58,570 nucleotides of DNA from Pelargonium cotyledonis (GCA_036897625.1 JAYMTA010000040.1:1-58570); one strand, 5' to 3'. Shown: positions 1-15,500, counted from the stretch's first letter. Notes: generated from the letters alone by a model not told the origin. Made by a program: numbers and translations.

Positions 1-1639
1 GGAGGGGTGTTGTATTTGTGGTTAGGGCAGAGATGAGTGACACCGGCGAGCGCGGTGGGTCGCCGGAACTTACTGACCTTCTCTCTCTTCTTTTCATTTG
101 AGTGCTCTCTGTTTTTTTCTTTTTGGCTTCTTGAAACTAAATTTCATAAATTTAGCTTCTTGAAACTCGCTGAGACATTCAATCATATACCTATATTTCA
201 TAAATTACAAATAAATAGTTTTGTATAAATAGTTTCAACATTACATAATAAACTTTTCAAACTATAAGGTAATCAATAGTTCGGTGTCAATAAAATTACC
301 CCCTTCTTTTTCTTCACAAAATGACGTAAAAATTTAAGTGGCAATACATATTTCATATTTTTATAATTTAAAATTAATTTTAACAAATCACAACTCGAAG
401 TATATGATATCACCACATTTTTTGAGCAAAGCAGTTACTTTATGTAACATATTATATGTGTAGCGCGTTGTGATTCAGCCAGGTATCAATATTATATTTG
501 ATAGGTTATGTCTTATTATCTATCATATCACAGTCAAGTCAGGCTTCTCAAGATCCAAATAAACAACAATTTTGTAGTTACATACAGAACAATGAACACA
601 TTTGATTTTTTCCCCCTAAAAAATCATATGAATTTTCTGTATTCTCGTAAAATTTCACCTTATTTCTATCCTAATGCAAATAAGATATTTGAGAATTAAG
701 AATAATCTATTGCAAAACAATATGTTGTGCTTTTTTATTGGTTTTGATATGTACGTTAAAATAATGATTTGAGCATCGGAAAATAGAGTTTTATAAATTA
801 AGTATTATCATGTTATACATATGTAAAATAAAACGATTGCAAGACTAGTGGGCGTTCTCTCTAGAGTAGTGTCTAGTCAAGAAAGCTGGAGTTTGGAGTT
901 ATGATTAAAAATGCTTGTAAATTTTTCTCCAATATCATCTGATTCCAATACAACAATTGAGCAAGAACAAATAGGTTAGAGGCGGCAATTTTATGGCAAC
1001 ACCATAGCACGGAAGAAGGCAGAGAAGGTTGGGATCGCACAAACATGTTTGTTAGGTTCGCACGTTGAGGCTAATGCGTCAATGGCAAAAACCTTACAAC
1101 AGACGAACAAGTTCGCTAGGACTTATAAGCATGATAGTATGGAATTGTTGAAGGATGGGTGACCCGCAGGTAGTTCGAATCTGTGCACGCTTGTGCAGGA
1201 TAGTGGGTAAGTTGGTTTAGGGTTCTGACTTCGGGGTAGTTGAAGTCACGATTATGAGAGAAGCACTTTTATGGACAAAGAAGCACGAATGGGTGTTGAT
1301 TATGTTTTAACCGATCCATATAATGATTTATATCTATTGAACTATGATAAATTAACAAACTATCTTTCTACTTAAGATATTGAGCAATAAATCGATTGTC
1401 ACTTCACGGGCGTACGTGAAAAAAAATCAATGGAGTGTGTGTACCAAATCGTATACACATATCAAAGAGTACTTTTCCTAGCAAGCCCTCACAAATCTAC
1501 TACGCAAGACCTCACTCGTGTCCTCACGGACCAACTCTGCAACAAAATATGGCATATTGTGATAAATAATCCGATCGACCAGCTCTTCTCCTCCCTTTGC
1601 TGCAAGTCTGTCAGCTAACATATTCCCTTCCCTATAGCC
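1..1639. other. Intergenic, unassigned AT-rich DNA
   Basis: No gene is recognised here. The first ~110 bases are GC-rich and look like the edge of something cut by the window boundary, possibly transposon or UTR sequence. Most of the rest is AT-rich with short chance reading frames only. A stretch at about 960-1260 is less AT-rich, but it has no open frame long enough to support a gene. Confidence 0.5.
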
Positions 1640-3060
1640 ATGTCAGATACTCACTTGCCATTCCCGAGCTAAGAGCTCTCGGATGTCCCCAAGCGTATCA
1701 TGAGTACGTCAATCCATCTTACCCGGACCAGTCACCTGCACAACCGCAGCCGAGTAGACCACCATAGCCACTCTTCTGTAGCTCACCTCCCAAGCCACTT
1801 GCAACCCCGCTCTCTACGCTGTTAGCTTAGCAATATACGCGGAGCAAACACCAATCTTGCCAGAAAAACCCAGCTCTCAATGGCCCTGATCATCACGAAT
1901 GAGACCACCAATGGATGCAGTCTCCGGGTTCCCCTTACTTGCCCCATCATAGTTAAGACAAACCCAGCCAGTGAGAGGTGGGGACCAGCCTGCCTGAATT
2001 TCTTCACGGTGACTAGCCAACCCACGTTCCTCCATTAACGCCGCCGCGACCCAATCAGCCTCCTGTAGGGAATGATTCCACACCTCCATCTCCAAATAGA
2101 TCATACCCCAGCACCAAACACAAGGCCCCAAAGCCACTCTCCAGTACTATCTGAGGCATGAGACACATTCCAATCAATCCACTCGTTAACTAAAAGGCTA
2201 AAGAAAAATATTCGCAAACCTTGGCGGAACAAAAGTCCTCCAAATTGACTGAGCAAAACTATCTGCAGCACTTGTATGACAGACCCCACAAACCGGCGAC
2301 TGAGCCAGACCACAACGGAACCGGAGACTGGACGTGTGAAGATGCTTGTGACGAGCGAGCCATAATAGATGGCTCCATTTATTCGGCCCCGGAGCTTCCA
2401 TAACTTTGTCTAATTAAAATCCTGCATGGTCTGGTGTCCTGATATGAGATCATATGCCGACTTCACTGTATATTCACCAGACTTGTGCAATCTCCAAACC
2501 ACTAATGAGTCTGCTTTTGCTTTCCGCACAGAAACCGGCATGCCAGTCACTTGATCAACCAAATGTTGGGGAAGAACCTACCTCACTAAACGAACATCCC
2601 ATCCTCCAGAATCCAAAAAGAAATGACAGATTCTAATGTGTTCTAGAAAAGGAAATTTTTTATTGTGTTCAAAAAAATAAAACCCGCCCTGACTAGCCAG
2701 CGAAGAATCTCCCAACCAAACATCATGGAAGAAATCGATCAATTTACCATCCCCAATCCTCCAGCCTTCTCCGCCCTCAATAAGACCCGGACACCGAGCT
2801 ACACCTTTCCAGATTGGAGATGATCCCAGTTTGATTCTCTCAGTGAAAATAGTCTCCTCCTTCCCTTACTTCTCATAGAAGAAACTGGCCCAAAAAGAAC
2901 TTGGGTTACGGATCAACTCCCAACAAATTTTACCGAGCATGGCAAAATTCATAAATTCAGTCGTCCTCAAACCAAGCCCGCCTTCAACCTTCGCTCTCGT
3001 TACCACATCCCACAACACAAGATGCAACTTCCTTTGCGTGTCCGTTCCTCCCCACAAGAA
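1640..3060 (-). mobile_element. Degenerate LINE-type (non-LTR) retrotransposon 3' portion
   Basis: Translating the minus strand in broken frames gives three pieces in the order expected for the end of a plant L1-like LINE ORF2. At about 3057-2866 there is the end of the reverse transcriptase region, with FMNFAMLGKICWELI and the preceding WGGTDTQRKLHLVLWDVV. At about 2401-2290 there is a zinc-knuckle-like stretch (CGLAQSPVCGVCH). At about 2000-1885 there is an RNase H start (GWVCLNYDGASKGNPE, IGGLIRDDQG), where the Asp of the NYDGA motif is a catalytic position in the family. Stops and frame changes separate the pieces. The endonuclease and most of the polymerase are absent, so this is a dead, 5'-truncated copy. 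It lies about 500 bases beyond the UTP10 stop codon on the same strand. The family call is firm. The exact limits are not, because no poly-A tail or target duplication could be assigned. Confidence 0.75.
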
Positions 3061-3582
3061 CCTGCAATTTAACGGGTTGCATGACGTAGGACTTTTCTTG
3101 GACTTCTTTTAATCTATGTATAAGCACACAATTAAATAATTTTTCCTTGAAAATGAACCATTAACAAATGTGAAATGACTATATTAAAGGAAAACAATTT
3201 TTACCAATTGGAGCAATGAGGAGAAGCAAGCAGAAAATTGCAGACACAGAGATCCTGATAATTCATAAAAATGAAGAAACATTAGTATTTACAGGCAAAT
3301 GAAGTGAATACCCATTCAGCTCCAGAATCTTTTTCAACAACCAGTTGGGACACTTTACTTTCATTAGGAAACCAAAAATATGCATCATATTCCATACATT
3401 TTCATTTCAAAATTAGGATTGAGCTTCTTGGTTGGCCCAAGACTTACAAAAACTCAAGAACCTACAATATACAGTCATTCTCGCCAGACAGCATCATGAT
3501 CACATACTAGGCTGTTGGGAACAAGTTGCTACACTAAAAATATGACGGGCAGTACAAAAATAATTATAGCTAGTGTAGAAGA
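3061..3582 (-). other. Probable UTP10 3' untranslated region and downstream spacer
   Basis: Directly after the UTP10 stop codon on the minus strand, this AT-rich stretch has no conserved reading frame and probably contains the 3' UTR. No single polyadenylation signal stands out, so the transcript end is not placed. The LINE remnant begins at its far end. Confidence 0.4.
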
Positions 3583-6500
3583 TCAGAGGTATTGTGCAAG
3601 ACTCTCCCCGCTCATGGACTCCATTTCCTTAAGAATATCTTGTGCAAGCGATTTAACAGGTTGCTCTACATCCTCGAGAAGTTCACCCAGGAACGGGATG
3701 GTTTCAGGCAGTAACACTAGATATTCTTCCTTCAGATGCTCTAGCAGATACTTTATGATCCTCAAGCCCAGAATTCGAGATCTAATTTTATCACTTCTCG
3801 TTTGCATCAACACCTGCATCCACCAAAAGTTCGAAAAAAAGTTAGGAAATAGTTATCTATAAAAAGTATATATTTCATATCATTATAAATAGAAAAAAAA
3901 GGATCTGGGATACAATATAATCTCCATAAAATCCAACACATGTGTGATAAATAGACTAAATAGTTCGTCAACTAACATATGATGACTACAGTGATTGCCA
4001 TTATATCTACTACTGTACAGTATTTCAGGGGACAATTACTGAAATACCATCTGTAGTAAAGTAATTGGAAATAATATATATCGTCAGAGTGAAGTATGAA
4101 GAATAATATACGATCTAAGCTTGAAAGAGAATAGAGAAGAAACAAATACAGAGTTATTAGTTAATGTGAAACTTAAGATGACATATAGGCCAGTGGGTTC
4201 AGATGGTAGAGGCGAAAGTAAGGTGGAGTTTAGTTCTAAAGTATTTTGTTCATATATTTTCAATCAAAAATCTGTTAAAACTATCACAAACTATTAACAA
4301 GATTAAAAGGTTCAATGACAATTTTGTGAGTTTTGTGCTGTTCTTAGAATAAATATTGATGCATGCCACTAAATATTATCTGGAGCAAAGTTGACAACGA
4401 AAACTAGTAATTATGCAGATCCATTTATTGCATTTGGTAATGCAACAAATAACCATGTGATAGCTAAACTACCACCTGATAAGATGTCAAAGAGGATAAA
4501 GATATTTCAGAATCACCTCATGGTTCAGGGGTTTCCATAGAAGGTCAGTCCCTGCAGTAACAGCCATTTGCCCAATACAACAAACCAATAGATCATCGAC
4601 GTCCTTCACAGATGGTATGCTCGAATGCTCTTCCAAAGAAAGTGGTGGTTCCAAAACAAGCTGTGACACAACCGGTTTCAAAAGAACCTGAAACAATGAG
4701 CCAGCTCAAGTAAAAAGCCTACAGCAATGCTCTTCCAAGGTTAAAGAGAACGCCTATTTCATGATATAATGTCAAAAATCTACAAGTTTGGCAGGTCCAA
4801 GCCTCCTCTAGTGTTAAGTTCTTGAGAATTAAATGAACCCAGGAGAAATCTAGAGAGCAGACCCAGATACCAAAAAAAGACACTAAGAAATAAATATAAA
4901 TATTAGAAGCTCACATAACTTTCTTTACACAGCACAAGGCATAAAAGAACTAGTATGCAGATAATGTTTCCCAAGTCAATACATAAAACACTTGATTAGG
5001 AAAAAATCACAACCAGGATGACAGAATACCAAACAATGAGTTTAAATCATACAACAACAAAATACCTAAACCCCAACCTTACGCGGGTTTTGATACCATG
5101 TCTCCAATACTACGCTAAAGACTGAGTAAACCAACAAACATCACCAAAGACCATAACCGTAATTCAAGGGTGTTTTGGAAGAGAGTGAATTATTGATAAA
5201 TATATGGAAGAAAGACACTCAGAAGTTCAATCATGGAATATTAACATATTAAGATTAAAATAAAAACACGGATTCAAAATAAAATGCTATTGACTTCTGA
5301 ATGAGCTATAAGCCTTACCTGGAAATTTGTGGAGTCAAGAAACTTCAGGCTTCCAGTATCATAGAGAAAGCATTTATGTAATGATGACAGAACCAAAGCC
5401 CTGAGATGCCAATTTCCAAGCGATAGTGTAATGTCATTTTTATCACTGTTTTCTTTCTCAACCCTAGCCTTTTTCTTTCGTCTCAACTCAGCAGCTTTTG
5501 CCATGTCAGCATCAGCAAGATGTCGTACACAACCCTCAACCAAATGCTTGAAGTAAGGGACAAACAAAGATCTGCATTTGAAATTATGGTGGTCAATATA
5601 ACCAATAATGTCAATGTGAGGATATATATTTAGTTATCATACTACACAAATTAACAATTTATTCATATCTAGTCCTATACTAAATCTTGATAATGTTTAA
5701 CAAAGCCCATAAAATCATAAATGACGGGTGGAAAATGGAAAGAAACACATGATCGGTGATTTCATCTAACTAAATACAGAAACGAATAAAGAAACACACA
5801 AGACAAAGCATGACAACTCACCGGTGATTCTCAGCTAGTTTATTTACCAAACCATAGAATGATACTGCCCTGTCAATGTTTGTGCTTCCTGTTTCTTCCA
5901 CATCTGATTCTGCCCATTCAATAGTCTTCACAAATAGAGGTCTGAACATGGTCTCAGTAAGCTTCATAGTCAAAGCAACCATTGCGTTCAAGACACTGTT
6001 TTCCACAGCATCAATGTCTAGAACTGAAGCAGGGTGTTGACGGCGAAGATCAAGAGCAAGCAAGCACATATCAAAAATTTGTGCATGGTACCCACTAACA
6101 GATGATTTGTCCATGGTACAAACTAAGCTTGTTAGTATTTCAAAAGCAATTCCTAAGCTTGAATCCCCAGACTCAACAGCACTGGGGTATATCTTCAGCA
6201 AAGGAGGCAGAGCAAGTCGAACCTGGAGAATAATGAAAGGGTTCAATCAAATTCGAGAAATGATACATGAAACAATGAATTGAAGAAAAAATAATCAGCA
6301 AACTTACAGGGATTTTCACAGAGATGAGCCTTCTCACTGTATCCGCTTTCAATTTCAGCTTTGGATCTGAGCCCGATGCATACTCAGCACGAAGAACTAC
6401 AAGTTCAACGATATCTTGAAGATAGGGGTTAAGGAACCCACCAAGCTTGTCTACAACTGCCTCCAATGTGACAAGAATAGACAGCATAAGAGATTCCTTC

Positions 6501-9500
6501 AAGGTTGATGTAGCATCCAATTGCTTTTTAGTGCCAGGGGTGTCAACATTTAATGAAGACGAAACATCACGAGACCTCTTGACTACATTCTCCATTACAT
6601 GAGGCAGTTCAGCAAGTGCTCTAGTACCAAGCACATTGATTAAAGTACCAGTTGTCTTAAGACAGCTGGACGATAAGGCAAAATCATTCGACATAATGCC
6701 TCTCACAACAGATGTGAGGGACATAGTGAAAATAGAATAATTAGAAGGGAATCCCTGGGCCAAAATATCCAGCGCCGAAACTGCTCCCAATTTCAAGGAA
6801 GTATTTGAATCAGCAACAGAATCATCAACTATCTGAACAATTTTAACACACATCTTTTGTAAGGACTTGAGAGCTTTTTCATCCATATGAAGCCAACGCC
6901 CACTTGCGTTAAAATTAGATCTTCTCTCCTTGTGTTTTGCCTTGGCTGTATCATAGCCCTTCAATGTTTCACTTAAAAGCCTGAGAGCCTGTTTAGCATT
7001 ACACATTACAATGTTAATGATGTAAACATAGAGTTGTGAGCATGGAAAATAATAGGATAGTTGTCCAAACAGGCATACAGGAAAGCATGCAAATCAACTG
7101 CTAAAAAGTGATGCTTCTGTCCTAATGCAATCATATGTGCTATAGCCACCGCCATTCTAAATGACAAAGTACATCAATGTAGGCACCAAACTGTGTTTGA
7201 TCCCAAGCATAGATTAAAGTCATAATACAATTTTATAGGCAACAAATTGATTTTGATTCTAAGGAACAAAATCATACTAAATGAAGAGTAACAAGTTATG
7301 AATATGAACTGCTATTTCAAAGAGTAAAATACCTTCATTTGCACATTCCTATCTGAAAGCTTTAGCAATTTAACACTTCCTTCGAAATATGCTGAGGGGA
7401 TCATGGCCCTTGTAATAGTCCTCAAAACATCAAATGTAACATCCTTCAAAAGTTTTCTAATAGCAAGAGGAATTTGCCTTCTTTTTGCATCAACAAGTTG
7501 TGAGACAGAAACAACCTGCTCTAGAAGTTCTGCAAGTGTCCTCTATGAAATTAAAGCGCCAATCAGAATTGTTATTTATTAATTAACATAAGGTAGAAAA
7601 TGATATGTCTCAAAGACCATCAAATACATGCATCTTAGTACGCAGCACGTGCTCACTCAAGCAAGAAAAGAGGACGGTAGAAAATTATTAATAAAAGGAA
7701 ACATGACCTAAAGGGTTTAGAACAAATGACAAAACCAACAAGAATTTGCAAATAATAGATTGTACTGTTCTGGATTTCCACTTTCAACTATGAGTAATAC
7801 TAACTCTGGTAGCACTAAAGTAAAATAAAAAATATATATACAGACAAGAACACAGATGTGCACAAAGAGCCGTGTATTAAGTTTTAGTTGTTCATTCAGA
7901 AATTGGAAAGACAGCGGTTTCCGTTTTCCCTAAAGTATTCAGATGTATCTCAGATTTTGAATTCACGTCTGTTTTTATGCAGACTATATAATTTTGAATC
8001 TCCATGTAATAGATGCAGTTTTGAAAATTTCAAATACAAGATATCCCAAATAGAAGAGTTCCTATTTTCTTCTCCTCTTTCCTCTATACATTATTCTGCT
8101 CCTTCAATGGTAGAAGGAAGTTTCAAATACAAGAGTTCCTATTTTCTTCTCCTCTTTCCTTTTTCTACCCCAATTTGCATTGCTAAGTAGTAGACCCTTT
8201 AAGACACAACGAATTATCCCAAAATAAGATCTGCCGTACGGCCCGTACCCCCTTTTTTTCTTGTTCATATTCAACCCAAATCTTAATCAACAGATCTGAC
8301 TCTGTTGGTTTTATGCCCTGCCAATACCAATTGCAAAACACTCCCTTATCTTATCTACAATATCATAGGACATATTATTTACGAAGCGCACGAAAACATC
8401 ATACTCCCATGAGCATGGATATGGATAAAGCAAAATAATGCACAACGATGGATTTCCTAAGTACCCAAGTCCTGAAATGTTAATGTCATTAACCCAACCC
8501 ATTTGCCTTGCGAAAAAAGTTGCTACAATATATGAAATATCAATACAATTTGGAACTTGCATAAAGAGAAAATGAAATAAGAAAAAAAAAACATGGATGT
8601 TAATCAACCACACAGTGAATCATAGGTCCACACATTTCTGCCCTGAGAAGGGACTCGTCAACCGATCATGATGGTATTTTTTAGTTTTATCTGGAGAAAT
8701 ACAGCCTAAACCACAACATATAATTATATATAACAAAAGAAGAAGAAAAAGAACAAACGGGCATCATGTAAACTAAACTAAAAATCTATAAATAGTCCTC
8801 TGTTCACTAGGCATCATGTAGGTAGAGAAAGTGCTTAAGACCACAAAATCAGCACTCAGGAACAATAAACAAATATAAGAAATTTCTGTAGACAAACGAC
8901 TACAATACTTGAAGCGTACCAAAAAAAAAAGACAGTTTGTAAGTAACTACTGTCAACCTTTGAATCAACTCTACCATGTCACCACTATTCAGGGGTTGAA
9001 AGGCCTTTATAAACAATAGTTTTGGGGCACTTGAAATGGAAGTAGATAACATGGATTTGAATTGCTTCTGATAACCCATATCATGTCCTATATTTTGTCT
9101 CATTAAAACCAAAGCAGGGTGGATTCCTTTTTACAAGTTACAACATAGATAATAATGAAATATGGCACTGCAAAAGATTATTGGGCAAGCGGATCTTTAC
9201 CTGTATGGTATCTGAATCATCGCCTGATTTGATTTTGAATGAAAATTCTGGATCTTGCAATTTCTGTGAGATAAATTGAATTGACAACAGCAGCTCCATG
9301 CTTAGTTCTTGGGACAGATCACTCACACCCATCCGTTGAACCAACATAACAAGAGAGGGAAGCCATATTATGTAAGAATACTGCTCACATATTTGTTGTG
9401 AAAAGGCATATTCCCACTCTCGCTCCATTAAGTATATAAAACCATTAGATCCTTGTGAACCATCATCAAGTCCAGATAATACATTCCTTGAAACTAGTGA

Positions 9501-12500
9501 ATGAAAAAGAAGGGCAAGCAATGAGGCCAAGCTACTACGCTCTCCCAATGTCCTGTGGCAAACCATAATAAATTAAGCAGAATTGATCAAGTGAAAAAAA
9601 AATACTAATAAAGTCATTAATACCTTAAAAGGTATCTAACAATGGACATCCTTCTATGCTCAGCAACTTCAGGTAATATGTTGATGAAAATCTGAGAAGG
9701 GATCTCAATATATCAGTTAATTGGTTCGAATATATAATACAGTTCTGCAGAAGATATGCTCTACTATAAGCATAATCAGCACACTACCTGAAGCAATTTG
9801 TCTGTGTTGTCTGTCTTAGAGAGCCAACAAGGGATAATTGCAGAAATAAGATCCTCAAACACACGCTGTGAATGGGCATCAATCTACAGAGATCAAATTT
9901 GGCAGGGTCAGCATAAGATTAACCTCAAGATAAAGTACAAATATGATCCAAAACCTAAAGACCGAAGTCGATGATTAGCAAAGTAAATACAGCACATTCA
10001 ACAGACCTGTGTGACTGCAGATTCTCCGGTGATAGTGAGAATTTCCAATATATGATCCAAAACCTTTTCTGGCATAACCTTTGCAATAGAGGATAACAGT
10101 GAAAATATATGATTACGAGTAACTCCTTCAGTTGTCGAACGAGCACACTCAACCAACAATTTGATGTTGAACTTATTTGTTACATCTCCCTGAAATAAAA
10201 TAAGTGTTGCGAAAAATCAAATGATGAAAAAAAAAACTTGAACTAACAATAACAGATATTGTTCGCATCCCAATTAACAATTTGTAAGCCAATAAATAGG
10301 TAAGAACCTTTAGTGGAATATTGTTTTTCAGTGAAAGAGTAATCTCCTCAAGAATCAATAACAGATTCTGCTGGATGTAATGAATTGAGCTAGAAGAGGA
10401 CTGAGATATGTCAGATGAAGCCTGAATTGATGTATTATTGGGAACAAGAGAACTGAGTACCCAATCATCCGAAAAAAGTTTTTCTAGAAGCTCAAATAAA
10501 GGCCCTATCAAAGAATCCCTACAAATATTCAACAGAAGACAGTCAGTTTAGCAAACCATTGTAGTGGCCACTGATTACAAACATTCAACAGACCACTGTA
10601 GTGGCCACTGATTACCACCCCAAAAAAAAATAAGAAGAAGAAGAAGAAAAAGGAAAAAAAAAGAAAAACAAACAAACAAACCTGTTGACAATGTTTTTCT
10701 TCAATAACAAAAAATCAAGCAGTGAGCTTAGAAAAGAAGCAGCATTCTCTCCCTTACAAATCACATCACGATGCATGTTGGTCTTTGTATTCTCAGAGCT
10801 TTTCTTTTTCTTTTTCCCATGTCCTGAAAGAAGAGCTTGACTTCCTTGCTTGTACATAAAATCAAGAGTATGAACAACAGTGGAGCATGTAATCTGCAAC
10901 ATACAAAATAAAATCAAGTGTCACAAAATAAACAAAATCTAACAAAGTCCTTGTCTCTTATACCAACAACAAGCAATCCATATTGCAGTTGAAGTTATAA
11001 AAAAAAAATAACTCTGTCAAGTTGTCAGCAATCAATACCAAAGTGTAAATCAAGAACGGGGAGTCTTTAAGAAATATACTAACATTTAAGCGCAGAAAGG
11101 CCTCTCTGGTCGCATTTTGCATATCTCCATTAGCATTACGAAACAAAGAAACAAGTTCTAGAAACAAAAGTTCCTGTAAATGACAAAGAAACCAGGTGAG
11201 CTTCTAACAAACAGACATAGGGATGATTATATTGGATAACAGTCAGCTTGAAAGAACAAAAAGAAAGGTGACATAAGCATCAAGAAAGCCAAAACTTCAT
11301 TTGTGACATGAGGTAATGATTTCTTGGTTATGGCATACAAACTAACATGGAATGAAAATCATAAATCAACGGAAAGGTTTTCCTTTTGCTTCATCAAAAT
11401 TACATTGTGAAGCATTGAAATAGGGAATGGCTAATGAATGCACTACAATACTGATACCTTTTTGACATATAAGTTTAAACTATATTAAGAGGATATATAT
11501 ACTCTTTGCATATACATATGCATGAAGAGGGGAAAGTAAAATAAAAATTATAATATATATTTTTTTTTTTTTTTAAAGCGGAAAGTAAGATAATTTAACA
11601 AAGATAACAGTTCCGTGATTTATTATCTCCAGTACTTTTAAAGCATTTGCTTGATATTCATGGATGCTTACACACATATTCAAATATTGAATCAATAAAG
11701 CTAAATAGTACATAACTTCACTGCTGAGTATTACAAGAACTCAACCAGATCAAGATTTTATGGTTGAACAATGTGATATTGATTCTACAAAAATTAATCA
11801 GTTAGTATTTACAATGAATTTTCATAACTATTTACATGTATTTCACAAGCAAAAAGATGTTAATCAGAAAACTTAAGATGATCCAAAGCACTGTCCAAAA
11901 ATGAAGTTAACCTGTATCTCAGGTCTCAACTGACTATACAGTTGACCACTAAGCATTTGAAGAACACTTGTACAGGGTTGTACAACGGCAAAGTCATCTG
12001 TAGACAAACCATCCAACTGGAAAGAAAACAAACACAGAAACAGACATTAATATAGGGAACAGAAGATACAATAAAGGAAAATCACGAACTACGCAATAGC
12101 TTCTTACCTGAAGAGCCTTCAACAAATACTCTTCGAGAACACATCCATCAACTGAAGAGGAAGGCGTAGCACAGATCTATAACAGATACATAAATAAAAT
12201 TTACATTAAATGCTAAAAATGATAATACTTTTCACATGGAGAAGTTTAAGAAATTTACCTCAAGTAGAAGACAAAGTATCTCAACTTCAAATTTTGACAA
12301 TTTATGGAATGACTTATCCAGCTCAGAAGAATATTTACTACGCCTTTCCAAAAGCATAGTAAGTAATGACACCAGATCATTACACATTATCACATTACCC
12401 AACCCCTTGAGCAGAGAAAGGATCACAAGCTGCCAAAAATATCAGCTCAATTAATTAGCCTTTTTCATCCTATAAGACTTCAACAAGGAATTTATGAGTC

Positions 12501-15500
12501 AACATTACTAGATAAAAATCCCTAAGCATATTTGTTCTACTACTAGGCACTATCAAGAAATCAGCTATACAAAAGATTGAGTAAGGGATGGCAAACCTTT
12601 CCATGTGCTGAAAGTTCCAAAACAGAACCAAGAATGAAGTTGCGTATCTCTACTTTTTTAGATTGATCAAACCTGAAAAATAGAGTCCAACAATCCAATA
12701 AACAATTAATATGTTTGATAGTGGAAAAACTAAGGACATAAGAAGTTGAAAAGACAAAAGATGGCATTGCCAAAAATCAAAGGTTAAATCTCCCATCCCT
12801 TTTGACTAAGTTTAAGGCCATAAAAAGGACTTATAACTGGGTAACAACGTAGCATGTCAACAACCCTTCACCAATTATACTAAATCAAATGGTAACTGAG
12901 AAATTAATTACATCAGCAACACAAGCACGAATGAAAAACCAATTATGATTCCCATTCCATAATATGTTTGCAGGAAAAGAGCAGAGTATCAATGCAGCAC
13001 TAGAAAAAACAACACTCAAACTCAACTCTTTATACCACAAACTGAAATCATATGACATGATATTTCTACAGATATAACTTCCATATACTTACTTTTGTTC
13101 AATATTTTTATGCACCAAAAGGTTATGGCTGGAGGAGCTTAGTGAAGTCATCAGAAGGGAAGGGAGAAACTTCTTATCCGACAATATAAGACTTTTTTGC
13201 TGAACCATCAAGTCCAAAAGATCATACAGAAAGTCACTCTGTACTGCATTTTCCCCTGGCATTGTTTTTTTTAACAGAATGCACTACATATTAGAGTTAT
13301 ATTAGGGACAACCAAATATGCAAAACATACAATGAACAAGATTATACCATTTTTCTTGCAAGAAATGTCACGCTTCTGCAGAGCATATAGCCCTTCAATG
13401 CAGGTCATGGCAGCATTTCTTATAACCTGAAAATAGAATACAATAGACGTGCATATTTATGCAAAGTTGGTATCCACATAGCTAAAGAAAATAAATGCCT
13501 TAAAAAGAGAATGTACAAACGAGTTACTTTTATCATATAAAAAAATTTACAAACTCTCAAAACCACCAACCAACTGTGAGGAAACACGGGAAGGAATGAG
13601 AAAAAAAGATATCATATAACCTGGTCATCACTGGCCAATGGAACAAGAACTGAGGGAAATTCTGCTATAAGTTGATTAGTCAATACATCGTCTGACTGTA
13701 AACAAAGATAGGCATAACAGTGAAGACTCTCAACTTGGACATTAACTGGAACACCTGCAGTTGTCAGACAAAAATCATAAGAAAACAAAGTACCTAACAA
13801 ATCATACAACACTACAATGGGAGGAAAAAAAGAAAGATTTCAGCTTAGTTTGAATAGACAGATATTCATTTAGAGTACATGTTTTAAGCTATTTACTATA
13901 CCACCGGACCTGGTGAATATAGAAAAATATATTATAAAATATACCACAGTGACAACCTGTCGAGATGCATTATAAAAACAAAGTTTGAGAGGATGTGTAC
14001 ACAGAGTTTAATCAAATTAAAGTCTCAGAACCTACTTATATCACCAAACACCGGACTATCTCGAGACACATACTCAAGAGGAAGTTACAACTTTTACAAC
14101 AACACAATTTAGAAATATTTTATGATAAAAATAAGTCAAAATGGTTAGCCAAAATAAGCACCTTCTTCCGTGAAAAAGGTTGATAGGAAACGAGCAGGAG
14201 AGATATTGCACTTCTGAACAAGATAATGAATATGTTCCTTGAAAACATGCTTCAACTTGGAGGATGCAAAAAAGACAAATGACTCTCGCAGCAAGTGCCC
14301 ATTATCATTCTACAAGAAATAAGAGTTCAAAAATTCAATAATGATGAATGCATGATTACATCGTGCAAGACAAGAGAGTAATATCATGGAGAAGAAAATG
14401 ATATCACCAACCAAAACAACTGTGGGTGCCAACGTATTAAATGTTTCCAGTAATCTCCAAAATATGCAAATCAGAATATTTGCATTCAATGCTTCAAGAT
14501 CAGTATCAACCAGCTGATCTACATATCTTTTGCAATCCCAGTCTAGCCTCTCTGTTTTGAACTGAAAATCAATTAGAAAAGAGACATCATCGTCATTGCA
14601 TCAAACATATATCGTAGTGCATAAGCCATTCAAGTTCATTTTCTACCTCCTCCACATAAAAATCACCAGTAGACTCATAAGCTTCCCACTCCGCCTTCAG
14701 AACTGGAAAGCATTCTTCAAAAGAGGTCTTAAAAGGACCGCTCTCTAACATACAAGAAAAAAGTCAATAATGAAGTATAAAAACACATCCCTTAACAAGT
14801 ATCACACATCAATACTATATACGCATAACAAAATTAAACAATAATGATCCAATATCATAAGCCGAAAACCAATATCAATTTCAAATTAGATATTATAAGT
14901 TCTTAATCAAGCATACAAGATTATCCTTCCAAGTCAGTAAACAATCACAGGGCACGGGAATGAAGAGTATATCAAGGGCAGTGTGCATCCACGCACAGAG
15001 AGAAGAAACAAAGATTCTGAGGCAGGATCATGTGGTGTTGCTCACATTAAGCTTCATTGGTCGCTTTTCCGTAAATACTAAGTGAACAATAACTGGCACT
15101 TGATATCAAATGCAAGAATAAATTATTTGCATAAGTGTGAGAGGATAAGCAATATATCCTATTACAACCAATTCATGATATGTCTTTGAGCAAAAAGTAG
15201 TGTCCAATTCCAACAGTAGCAAAAAACTGAGAGAAATATATATTCCCCCATCAAGAACCATGTTATCAACTTTAATAAACAGATGACCCAAACTGACATT
15301 TTAAGGTTATGATGGCACAGAATTCAAGAGTAAGTCAAGACAGAGAGAAAAAGAGTAAACATGAAGAAAAAAACCTTAAAATGGGGTAAATACGCAAATA
15401 TAAAATGCATGGCATCTATACAGAAAACAGAAAGTTCAATGTTTTAGTTCTTATCATAAGATGAGAAAACATACTACTCTTTAGCATCTGAAAAGATTGC

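Noticed and set aside
8900..9112. Open minus-strand stretch between UTP10 exons 33 and 34 that looked like an extra exon
   Set aside because: The joined frame ...DTIQ continues perfectly into [11 protein letters not shown] at 7542. The open stretch has no in-phase acceptor, and its only upstream AG leads to a stop. It is intron.
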